A stretch of DNA of 64,000 bases. It comes from Himantopus leucocephalus (taxonomy: Eukaryota > Chordata > Aves > Charadriiformes > Recurvirostridae). Of the stretch, positions 52,643-61,519 are shown piece after piece (within the stretch, counting starts at the first letter, position 1; the number at the start of each line of letters is the position of its first letter). The DNA lies in NCBI GenBank assembly GCA_003993805.1, contig RSEF01000019.1, positions 11,678,353 through 11,742,352 of the forward strand, read 5' to 3'. A program made the translations under genes and the position numbers. Below the pieces are notes generated by a model. That model worked only from the letters and a program-made list of their open reading frames with translations. It was not told the DNA's origin and ran no database searches.

Positions 52643-52732
52643 CTACACGTCCGTGGAGAAGTAAAGCGTGTTGCGTTTCAGCTCAGTGAAGGAGATGGGA
52701 GGATGCTGCAGGTAGTAGAGAAGGACCTGGAC
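52643..52732 (-). CDS. ABR: ABR last coding exon with stop
   Basis: Acceptor CTGCTACAG|GTCCAG (exon from 52732). It encodes [15 protein letters not shown] and [14 protein letters not shown], then TAG at 52645-52643. The S-T-D-V end is the ABR type; BCR ends S-T-E-V. Confidence 0.95.
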   Translation of the reverse strand, partial: VQVLLYYLQHPPISFTELKRNTLYFSTDV

Positions 52733-55700
52733 CTGTAGCAGGCAAATGGGGGGGTGTTAGGCCAGAAAGGGGCAGAACTGCCACCTCCCAGCTTGTCCCT
52801 GTGCAGCCACATCCAGCATAAGAGTGACAAATCTTCCCGGAGAGGCAGGTAAACCCCCTCCCCAGGGGTGCTGGTGCGGGCTGCTGCCCCACACTGCCAG
52901 CACAGCTCTTACCTGGGCCATCACATCGTGGGACCAGATGTCGGAGGCCAGCGTGAGGTGTGCCTTGCTCTCCACCTCTGAGGGTCTCAGCAGTGTCGGC
53001 CCGAAGACCGTGGCCAGGTTGTGGAGAGACATTTTGTTGATGGGCTCCTTTTCAGCTACCCTGTGGGGTACAGGGGGAGAGGGAGCGTGAGCCCCTAATG
53101 CTGTTCTCATGGAATGGGGCAGCCTTCGGTGATGGGGGGCTGTGAATGCTGATCTCCCTTCTCCCAGCCCCAGCCGGGACACCTCTGGCTTGCCATTGCC
53201 CTTCACGGCCCCCGGCAAACCCAAGTGCGGGGCAGGGAGCTCTGCCCCCTTCACGGCCTCCGCCGGAGCCGCCGGGCTTGGCCGGGAGCCCTGGGTGTGA
53301 TGTGGCAGCGACCGAGCCCTTGCTTGCTTATGTGCTGCGGAGCCTCCGCTCTTCCCGAGCCTCGGCAGGGTACGGGGAGCTCCGCACCAGCCCGTGCCTC
53401 CCCGCACCCACTCCCCGCCAAGGCTCCCTACCCCTCCGACCCCACGGGACCCCAGCCAGCCCGCGCCGAGGGAACCAGGGCCACAACATTGCCATGTTAG
53501 GAGGCAGCTGTGCTCCCCGGCACAGGCTGCACGGTTGAGCCCCGGCCAGGGGAGCAGATGTGGGAACTGGCTGTGCCCGGTTCTCAGGATGGAAATGGAT
53601 TTTTCCTTCCCCACCCCCTAGCATCAATCACTTTTTCTGTTTGGTTTTAGCCAAACCAGAGAAGAAAAAAAAAAAAAANAGAAAAAAAAAAAAACCAAAC
53701 CCACTTCGTCATGCAAGCAACATGAGCCACGAGCCCCGCTCCCAAACTTGTGGCCAGCTCCGGCCAGCCTCTGCGTGCTGCGCTGCTGCTCTGCCCACAG
53801 CCCCGGGCCCTCCACAGGTTTCAGGCCCCCAGCAAGCCCCAGAACTGTCCATCCCCAGGTTCAAATGGGCTTCGTCTGGGCCAAGATAAAGCCTGGCAAA
53901 CCACACATTGCTGCACTCGCCCTGGGACGCGTGGCACAGGGCGTCACCTGCAGCTTTGGGACATGTCCGCAGAGATGACTGTCTCTGGGTCTCGGCCACC
54001 TACTGCAGACAAGTTACAGGGATTACTGCACCTTGTTTTGCAGGGTCTACTGCTGGACTGGTGGGAAGGGATGCAGCACTCAGTTTTCCCACTAAGGGGA
54101 CGCTGCATGGCTCCCAATTGATTCCCCGTCCTGCGCCGAGGCCAGCTGCTCCCCGCGGACAGCTCGTCCAACCAGCTGCACACCGGCTGCGGCAGCCAAG
54201 AGCTGCATCTTGCCAGAGGACGCGTGCTCCCTGCAGAGCTGACCCGCATCAACCGCTGTGCGCTGCGCAGTCCCCGCTGGCACCGTGGCCGGTGGCCCTG
54301 GGGCACCGGGGGCTGCTCTGTGGGGCAGGATGGCTCCAGGACCCCTCCAGCATCCTACGGGGCCCGCGGAGAGGAGCCGTGGGACGCCAACACCGATATC
54401 AGCCAAAGGGACTCATGGCATGCCGGGTGCCAGCCGGAGCAGGCTGCAGCCTGGCCAGGACCTCAGTGAACGTGCCGGAGCCCGGGGAGACGGGGCAGGT
54501 GGGACACAGGGGCTGGGAGGGAAAAGGGCCACTCTGCCACCGGCCCAGCACTGAGCCGCTGTTGCTGGCCCCGACTGCCGCCCGCAGCCCTGCTCTGCAC
54601 CAGCACAGCACCATCTGCCTCCAGTCCGGGATCAGCCCGCGGCCGTGCAGGCACCACAGGAATCAGACGGTGGCTCTAACTCTGCTCATGTCCCATCCCC
54701 ACAGCAAAGCAGTGAGACGGACCCGTCCTGCACCGGGCAGCCCCCCGGGAGCCGCAAGCAGAGCCGTTACCTTTTCAAGTGCTCCAGCAGGAAGAGAAAG
54801 GTGATGAGGTTGGGGTCAGGCAGCGAGCGGAGAAGGTGCATCATGCAGTTCTCCTTGGCAGCAGGATCCGAGAGGGCTGGAGACAAGGAGGGAGAAGGCT
54901 CAGGACAAGGGGTTGGTGACACCTTGTGCAGCAGTGGGACCCGCCGTGGCCGGATGCTTCCCGGCAGGCAGTGCACGAGCGGCCAGCCCTGCCCCACAGG
55001 GCTCTGCCGGCAGCCTGGGGACCAGCACCACGGGCCCTGAGCCGGCCTGGAGCCGGCAAGGACAGCCAGGACCGAGTGGGCCGAGCTGGGAGGGACCCTC
55101 GGGAGTCTCCCATCCCAGAGCAGGCAATGCCAAACAGAGCCACGCTTGGGCAGCGACCCCTGCCCCGTCCCCGAGCCCTTACCGATCCCCTCCATGAAGG
55201 CGGGGTAGAGTCTGTCAGTGAGCAGGGGCTCGGGCAGCTCGCGGAAGTACAGCTTCAGCGTGCCGGCGATGGCATTGATGTCCATGTCGCTCAGCATGAC
55301 CAGGATGTCCTTGTTATCTGTCCAGAGAGCACCCACATGTGACACCTCCTTCCCCTCTGGGTCTCAGCCCCCCCGTGTCACCCCAGCTCTCCAGGCAGGC
55401 TGCCGGCCGGAGGGCAGGGGCAGCACCGCCGGGTCCGCAGCCCCACTTAGCCACGCTGGGGCTGGGAAGAGCCGAGCGGTTCCCGCCTGGCTGGGCAACA
55501 GGAGGCGGAACAATTTGCAAATCCATTTGCAACGTTGCCCTGACTCAGTGTCTCCCAGGAGCCAGCCAGGCGCGGCGGCAGCTCAGAGACACCAAGGCAC
55601 AAACAAGGCTGGGACCTCTGGGCGGTTGCTTTCCCAGCTACACCCTCCTCCTCGCCCCCAGCCCCCTCCGGGGCACACCAGAACATTTTGCACACATGCA

Positions 55701-58700
55701 GTGCGATAACCAGACCCTGGGCTTGCAGTTCAGGGGACGGGGGGGGGCGGGGTCTCCGTGCCTGTGAACCCTCCCAGGAGAAGATGATGCGAAGGGCGGC
55801 CGTCCCCCAGGACACTCACTTGCATCGAAGACAGCTTTCAACGCCTGGATGTCAGTGGCAACACCAGAGATCCTGTAGATGCCGACCTCTTCGATGCCCC
55901 TCTTCTCCACCTCCTCGATGCACTGGCGCACGATGTAAGGCACCTTGGAGCGCTCGCGCCTGGCTCGGAAAGCAGAGGCGTGAGCGAAGATTCCCAGGGG
56001 ACCGCGCGGTGGCCAGCCCAGCCCAGCAAACCCTGGGCCAGGGGCAGGACAAGTGTGCCGGGTGGGGAGGAGGGGGCTGATGCAGGAACGGGCAAGTTCC
56101 AGGAGAGAGCAAAAGCCGAGCTCTCCGCTGTTGGTGGGAGCAAGGGGACATGGTGCAACCCCCACACCCACAGGGACCGGAGCAGATCAGCCCCCCCAGA
56201 CCCACACGTACTTTGTCACAACGCTGATTTTGACCCCAAAGACGCCGGTCTGCTTTTTGGATGGGGTCCTCTTCAGGCTCATGTCTCTGCTCGTGAACTT
56301 CATGGAGAACTCCACCTTGATCTGCGGGAGACAGGGGATGAGTCCCAGCAGCCTGGCCCTGGCCCGTCACCTCCGCGTCACACGAAGGCACAGCGCAGCC
56401 CCGGGGCAGGGGCTGCAATCAAAGCGAGGGGCTGTGGGTCCCTGCGGCCCCACTTACCCCGTTCATCTCGATCACGTCCATGTGCCAGTTCTTTGTCTGC
56501 ACAGCCTGCGGGTCCAGCTGCGGGGAGAGATGGTGCGTGAGCTCTGCAGGAACGCAGCCCCATGCCAGCCCCGCTGCCACCCCAGCCCAGTGGCCCCTGA
56601 AGCCCCCGACCCGCAGACAGCATCGGGCACAGGACGTGCTCTTCCCCAGCACGTACTGCCCACGGCAGGAGGATGGAGAGGGAAAGGTCTGGGGTCCCTC
56701 TGGCCATGCCCCAAAGCCAGGTGGGCTCAGCCTCCCCGCCTGTTTCCCCCTCCGAGCCCCTGCGAGGCAGCGCTTTAACCCACACCCGAGCGGTAAGAAA
56801 TTTCCAAGAAATCAGGACTATTTCTGGCAGCAGATTGATGAAACAGAACTAGGGCAGCGTTTTCCATGCAGAAAAACAACGTCTCCCCATAGCCAAGGCT
56901 ATTTATAACCCCTGGGAATGACGGGCTCCACTATTTCTGGCTTTGGGGCTAGCGGGGGACTCGGTGACGCTGCCCCAGCGCCTGGCCGCTGCAGAGAGGT
57001 GCTGGCGTTCCCAAGGTCCCGGCACGTGCCGTGGCAGGCGCCGGGCCCCAGGGCTGGACAAAGGCGGGTGCAGTTGCCTTCCGGGGCTTTTCAGTCCCCA
57101 GCTGGTGGCATTGATCCGGCCCCATCGATCCCTGTAATGCACGGGGCGGGCAGTGGGGCAGAGCCCGGCACTAATGTCCCCTCGGGGAAGGGGATGGGAT
57201 GCGGGAGCTGGCAGGGGCTGGCGGGGGCTCCCAGGGCCATGTGCACGCAGCTGCCAGGCGAGGCTCATGCCAAACACGCGGGGTCACTCCTCAAGGACAT
57301 GGGAGTTTCCTACAGCTGCTGGGTGGGTTGGGAGATGCTCCGGCGAGCGCCAAGATGTCCAGAGCTGCTGCTCCAGCCGTGGAGCTGCCATTCCCCTGAC
57401 CCAGCCTCCTCTGCCTGCCCGCTGAAGCCAACACATGCCATGATGGGGGCAAACCTGGCGTCCCTTGTGTCCCTTCTTGCACGCTAAGACCTCAAGCTCC
57501 TGAGGTCAGGCTTGAGCTGCCCTGGCTCTTGGCACAGACCCACCACTGTGGCATCACCCCATGCCCAGCCCCGTGCCATGGTGGCAAGCCCAAGCAGCTC
57601 CTCTGGCGGCCGTGGTGCCATGGGAAACACTGCAGTCTCCAGCGCAGTCCAGGAATGGCTCCTGACGTGGAGCCCTCCCCAACACCCCAGTCCCAGCGTA
57701 TGGGAGAGCGTGGCAAGCACCACGCCGCCTCCTCCCCGACAGCCATGTGGCTGCTGGGGAGGGCAGCGGGGGGAGCAGGAGGAAGAGGAGGAGGAGGAGG
57801 AGGAGAAGGAGGAGGAAGAGGAGGAAGACTGCAGCTGCCCTGGGCTCCTGTGGGGCCCTGCAGCAGGTTTGGACACCAGGATCACAAGGGTGCAGCCAGA
57901 CCGACACCAACCCCAGCCCTGCCACTCCAAGCCCCTGTGTTCCCCCACCCAGCGCGGGATCCCCACGCAGCAACCGAGGCCAGACATGGGCAGCACTGCC
58001 ATGCACCCACCACGGCCAATGCCAACCCAATGCCGCCTGTCCTCGGGAGCTTTCACCCCTCTTCCCCCCCAGCACAGCCCGGTCCCGCTCGTGGCAGCAC
58101 CCAACCCTGCGAGCCCCAGGCAGTGGCAGTGAAACCCTTCACCCCTCAGCTGCATTGGGAGCCATGGGCCATCCCCCTTTGCCGCGCAAGTTTAATTGCA
58201 ACCACCGCATACGCCTTCCCCATCCCCGTCCCCTGGGTCCCCCTGGCTCCGATGGCCCTGGCAGCTCACATCTGGAAGGGCTTTAGCAGGGCTCTGAAGA
58301 AAGCTTTAATAAAAGCCAGATTGGCTGCCGCCAGCGCCGCGGACCTTACCCCGAGCATGCCGCCCTTCCCCAGCCGCTTGCCCCGGATTGGACAGAATCG
58401 TCCCCATCCAGCACCCCGCAGCAGCCGGCATAGCCCCACATTTGGGCTAGTTCAGCTGACGCCACTGGCCCGAGCTCCCTTGCAGCTGCGGGAGGTCCCC
58501 GTGCACCCGTGGGGCACCGGCTGTGGCCTGGCCCCGGCTCTCCTCCAGCCTTGCCGTGGCACCCTGCGCAGCGGGCAGCACTGCCACGCTGCCCGCTCCC
58601 CGCAGGAAGCAAAGCTGTGGCCGCTGCTTCGTCTCCAGGCGTGGGAGGACGGACGGGAGCATCCACCCACAGTGCCAGAGGCAGCTCCTGCCCACACAGT

Positions 58701-61058
58701 GCTGGCAAACACCCCGTTCTCAGCTACCACCACCATCTCCTTCTGCTCCAAAGGGAGCTGCCTTGCTCCAGCACAACGCAGGGGCGTCCCAGGCTGGTGG
58801 GGAACTGCTGGCTGGGGAGCCCCGGGGAACAGCCTCCCTGCCAGCGCTGTGCAGGATGGCACAAGTGACATACTGCTGTCCCAGGCGTCTCCTCTTTGGG
58901 CACCAGCTTCAAATGCCAGCCTGCACCCAGGGAAACGGCTCAGCCGGGTCACCGCTGCCTCTCTGGGCTGCTCCCTCCTGTGTCTCAGGGGACTCTTGGC
59001 AGTGGCATGGCATCCGTGCCCAGGCCAGCATCCGCTGCGGTGCCGCTCTCATCCACAGTGAGGTGAAACACCCCCTGGTCCCGGCTGCAGGCACGTGCCA
59101 ACATCCTGCTTTCCAAATTATCTGAAGGTGCTTGCTTGTCAGATGAGGCCCCTGGTTGCAGGGGGAAAGGTGGCAGCGTGGCAGGCGACGAGCATCCTGG
59201 CATCCCTGCAGAGCTCCGTGTGTCCTGCGCAGGTGACCAGGGGCAGACGGACACCCCAGAGGGACTCTGGACTCGAGGGGATGAGGCCACATCCTGGGAT
59301 TTTGTCCTCAAGGCACCTCCGGGCCGTGCACCGTGGATGCAGCTCCTGCGCGGGCAGCGGCAGCCGAGACAGACCCAGGCAGCGCCGGGTCCTCGGGGCT
59401 CTCAGGTGAGGAGCTGGGATGGCTCCAAACCCCCGTGGCAGCTCTCCAGCACCCCGAGAGCTGGGATGGGGCTGCCAGGCTCGGCACGTCCCTTCCTTGT
59501 GCCTCACACCCATGAGGTCACCCAACCATCAGCCCGAGGTGAAGCCATAAGGAGCAAACCGGTGACTCAGCCGGCGAGGCCATCTCCGCCACAGCCCTGG
59601 GAGTGGGATCTCAGGGGAGCTGCTACAACCAGGGGTCGCCTCCCATCGTTGCAGCACCCGTGGACACCCTAGCCTGGCCTCCCATGGCTGCGCCGGCTCT
59701 GGCGGGCAGATGCCCCCACCAGACCCCTGCACCGGCAGCTCCCTCCCCAGGGAACACGGCAGAATAGCCCCCACAGCAGTGAACGCCGTCGGTGGCAAAG
59801 CACAGCCCCCCAAAAAGCAGCGATTCACAGCCCTGTCTGAAAGCGACCCGAGAAGCAGCAGGCACCCACCGCACGCCGCGACCGTGCACAGACCAGCCGG
59901 GGCCACATCCTGTCCCTGCAGCCCCAGTGCTCCCAGTTGGTAGCAGGCGGGGAAGCCGGCAGCCGCGGTGGGGACGCGTGGGGCTGGCGAATGAAACCCC
60001 CTCATGTTTTGACCCAGCAACAGCCGCTGGCAGCCGCCGGGCAGCTTCCTCGCACAGCCCTCGCCACCCCTTAATCCCCTCTGCGGGAGCGGCGGCGGCG
60101 GCACAGAATCGAGGTTAATGCCACTGCGTCACAGGCAGCCCCACTGCTGCGCCGGCAGCCCTGCCGCCGAGCAAACCTTGGCCCCGCTGTTGCCAAACCG
60201 AACCCCACGTGCCCAGGCAGCTCCTGCCCGCGGTCACAGCCGAGTCCCGAGCCAGCAGCTCCCCACGCGGGAGGACCACGCAGAGGGAAACCCCTGGAGC
60301 CCCCCCATGAGATCGCTGGGGGCTCTGGGACAGCCTGCGACGGTGCTGTCCCCCTCCCTCGTCACCTCCGTTGCCCACCCCTGCCCTCTGTCCTCCCGCA
60401 AAGATGGGCGGCACCGGCTGATGGGGCTGCGACACGGCTGCGAGCTGGGGGAAGCCTGGATGGGCTCGGGGTGGGGGAGTTGCAAACAAAGCAGCACCCT
60501 AGTGAGAGGGGGTACGCAGCTACTGGGTGCTGCAGCACCCCAGAAGCCTGACCTCTGCCAGGGCAGGGGAGCTCCCCCTCCTCCGCAGGATTCCCCCGGC
60601 ACAAACAGCTCGGGTCCCCCGGCCCCGCAGCGCACAGAGGGAGAGGGAAGGAGGGAAGCAAGCACCCCACAGGCTGCTGACTGCTTCTAAGAGATCCTAA
60701 AGCACCAAAATAACCTCCCTGTTCTGTGTCCGGACCCCACAGACTTCACACCCACCCCCCCCATATCAGAGTCCCCTGCACCCCACAAAGCCACAGCCAC
60801 CACTCAGCAGAGCCCGGCAACACGGCGAAGCCATCCCAGAGCCCGTTCGGTGCCTGCCACCGTCCCCCCGTAGCCATCCCCCCTCTTCCCGCGCACCCCG
60901 AGAGGCACCTTCTGCCGGAGCAGCTTGCTGCGCACCCTGCCCCAAAGGCGGGCGCCCGTGTTGGGGGGACGCTTCCCCTCGGGCTCCTCCACGCCACGCT
61001 CCGGCTGCTCGCCCGTGGGGCCGGGGCTGCCCTCCGGCTGCACCAGCACCTCCGTCAT
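52643..61058 (-). CDS. ABR: ABR, RhoGAP-only short isoform: complete 8-exon coding span (312 aa)
   Basis: ABR (active BCR-related) is a RhoGEF/RhoGAP regulator. Its C-terminal GAP domain turns off Rac and Cdc42. Eight minus-strand exons join in frame: 60909-61058, 56458-56517, 56212-56321, 55820-55959, 55183-55317, 54771-54876, 52913-53060 and 52643-52732. They sum to 939 nt, 312 codons plus stop. Residues 1-50 are a novel-looking leader and 51-107 the end of the C2-to-GAP linker. Residues 108-283 hold the RhoGAP domain with arginine finger Arg136 (GIYRISG), [12 protein letters not shown] (175-186) and Asn248 in [13 protein letters not shown]. The end is YFSTDV, a class I PDZ-ligand type tail. 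YFSTDV and [13 protein letters not shown] distinguish ABR from BCR. Full-length ABR should splice upstream exons beyond 64000 into 56517. Confidence 0.85.
52913..53060 (-). CDS. ABR: ABR exon, RhoGAP C-terminal part
   Basis: Acceptor CCCACAG|GGTAGC and donor GCCCAG|GTAAGA. It encodes [20 protein letters not shown] and [15 protein letters not shown], then [14 protein letters not shown]. It contains the conserved Asn of the RhoGAP fold (LHNLA). Phase agrees with both neighbours. Confidence 0.96.
53061..54770 (-). other. ABR: ABR intron with A-rich tract and N
   Basis: GC-rich intron. A poly-A tract at 53664-53694 is broken by an N at 53679 and a G at 53681. The long ORFs on both strands (for example 53908-54804, plus) share no family features. 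Confidence 0.7.
53664..53694. repeat. Poly-A tract with single N
   Basis: A-homopolymer with an ambiguous base at 53679. It may be a retroposon-like A-tail or a simple slippage tract, and the N suggests unresolved length. Confidence 0.75.
54771..54876 (-). CDS. ABR: ABR exon, RhoGAP middle part
   Basis: Acceptor CTCCAG|CCCTCTCGG and donor GAAAAG|GTAACG. It encodes [20 protein letters not shown] and [14 protein letters not shown]. Split codons at both ends restore Ala199 and Arg234. Confidence 0.96.
55183..55317 (-). CDS. ABR: ABR exon, RhoGAP core
   Basis: Acceptor GGACAG|ATAACA and donor GGGATCG|GTAAGG. It encodes [20 protein letters not shown] and [20 protein letters not shown], then MEGI. 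It includes the conserved K/R-rich strand ([10 protein letters not shown]) of RhoGAP domains. Confidence 0.96.
55820..55959 (-). CDS. ABR: ABR exon with RhoGAP arginine finger
   Basis: Acceptor GAGCCAG|GCGCGAG and donor GATGCAA|GTGAGT. It encodes [20 protein letters not shown] and [20 protein letters not shown], then KAVFDA. The arginine of GIYRISG is the catalytic arginine finger, at residue 136 in short-isoform numbering. Confidence 0.96.
56212..56321 (-). CDS. ABR: ABR exon, linker into RhoGAP
   Basis: Acceptor TCCCGCAG|ATCAAG and donor ACAAA|GTACGT. It encodes [20 protein letters not shown] and [16 protein letters not shown]. It matches the segment preceding the RhoGAP domain in ABR and BCR. 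Confidence 0.95.
56458..56517 (-). CDS. ABR: ABR exon after C2 domain
   Basis: Acceptor CCCCGCAG|CTGGAC and donor AACGGG|GTAAGT, exactly 20 codons in phase 0 on both sides. It encodes [20 protein letters not shown], matching the ABR/BCR segment that follows the C2 domain. It is the exon to which either the C2 exons or the alternative first exon at 60909 can be spliced. Confidence 0.95.
56518..60908 (-). other. ABR: ABR intron between alternative first exon and common exons
   Basis: A 4.4-kb GC-rich intron. It holds a 52-nt homopurine tract (57777-57828), an NF-E2/AP-1-like site (59563-59571), and a 510-codon plus-strand ORF (57529-59061) that I judge non-coding. I searched by eye for the last C2-domain exon of full-length ABR (it should end in a GKGQ-type segment) and did not find it here. 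Confidence 0.7.
57777..57828. repeat. Homopurine (GGA/GAA)n tract, 52 nt
   Basis: Uninterrupted G/A run on the plus strand built of GGA and GAA triplets, able in principle to form triplex DNA. It creates Glu/Gly/Ser-rich artefactual ORFs in all frames. Confidence 0.9.
60909..61058 (-). CDS. ABR: ABR alternative first coding exon (50-codon leader)
   Basis: ATG at 61058-61056 (GTGATGACGGAG context) and a donor CAGAAG|GTGCCT ending the exon at 60909. That is exactly 50 codons in phase 0, matching the phase-0 acceptor at 56517. The peptide begins [20 protein letters not shown] and ends in the basic, amphipathic-looking [14 protein letters not shown]. No membrane helix or known domain is seen. 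The acidic first part and strongly basic end could mediate membrane or partner contact, which is inference. It lies in a CpG-rich stretch, so it probably has its own promoter. The frame, phase and start all fit, but splicing is not proven by sequence alone. Confidence 0.75.
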
Positions 61059-61346
61059 CACGATGACCGCTTCGGATCCGGGGAGGCGAGACGAGGGTGG
61101 CCGGAGGGCCCGGGATGGAGGTGGCCGAGGCTGATTTAGGACAGCATCCGCATCCCTTCTGCTCCGGGTGGGACGTCAGCGGCGGTCGGGGTGGAGGGGG
61201 CCGGCGAGGGGAGCCCGGTTCGGGCAGCGGGGAGGCGAGCGGGCAGGGCTCATCTTCAGGGTGTGAGGCAGGCTGGCGAGAGGCGGCTCGACAGCCCCAA
61301 AAGCCTCCCTCCCTCTGCGAGGAAGTGACTCAAAGGCAGTCGTCGT

Positions 61347-61349
<3 letters not shown>
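61059..61349 (-). promoter_or_regulatory. ABR: CpG-rich 5' region / putative internal promoter of ABR
   Basis: GC- and CpG-rich sequence directly upstream (minus-strand sense) of the alternative ABR start. It contains a CRE-like TGACGTC at 61172-61178 (minus strand) and a perfect AP-1 TGACTCA at 61326-61332. There is no TATA box. The transcription start is not determinable from sequence. Confidence 0.5.
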
Positions 61350-61404
<55 letters not shown>

Positions 61405-61405
61405 N
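61350..61405. repeat. 55-nt poly-C tract ending in an N
   Basis: Unbroken run of C from 61350 to 61404, then N at 61405. Its length and the terminal N suggest a gap-fill or unresolved G-rich region close to the ABR internal promoter. Confidence 0.85.
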
Positions 61406-61457
61406 GCCCGCCGCTGCTCGGGGAGGCTGGAGGGGCTGCCCAGCCTCCCCGCTGCCA

Positions 61458-61511
61458 TTATCCATTATCTGCCGTTATCCGTTATCCGCCGTTATGTTAT
61501 CCACTGTTATC
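61458..61511. promoter_or_regulatory. Cluster of six GATA-type motifs (TTATC) in 54 bp
   Basis: TTATC occurs at 61458, 61465, 61475, 61482, 61497 and 61507 (GATAA on the minus strand). It sits in an imperfect 7-10-bp repeat of CCGTTATCC type. One copy (61465-61470, AGATAA) fits WGATAR fully; the others read GGATAA. It lies about 400 bases upstream of the alternative ABR start, so it may be a regulatory repeat or simply a degenerate minisatellite. Confidence 0.6.
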
Positions 61512-61519
61512 CGTTTTCC

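Noticed and set aside
52757..53614. 285-codon minus-strand ORF as a separate gene
   Set aside because: Only its central part (52913-53060) is real, as an ABR exon; the rest reads through both flanking introns.
53908..54804. 298-codon plus-strand ORF
   Set aside because: Lies within an ABR intron on the opposite strand, with no recognisable domain and the amino-acid composition expected of GC-rich non-coding DNA.
52643..56517. BCR rather than ABR
   Set aside because: [27 protein letters not shown] and the C-terminal YFSTDV follow ABR; BCR differs at these places and ends STEV.
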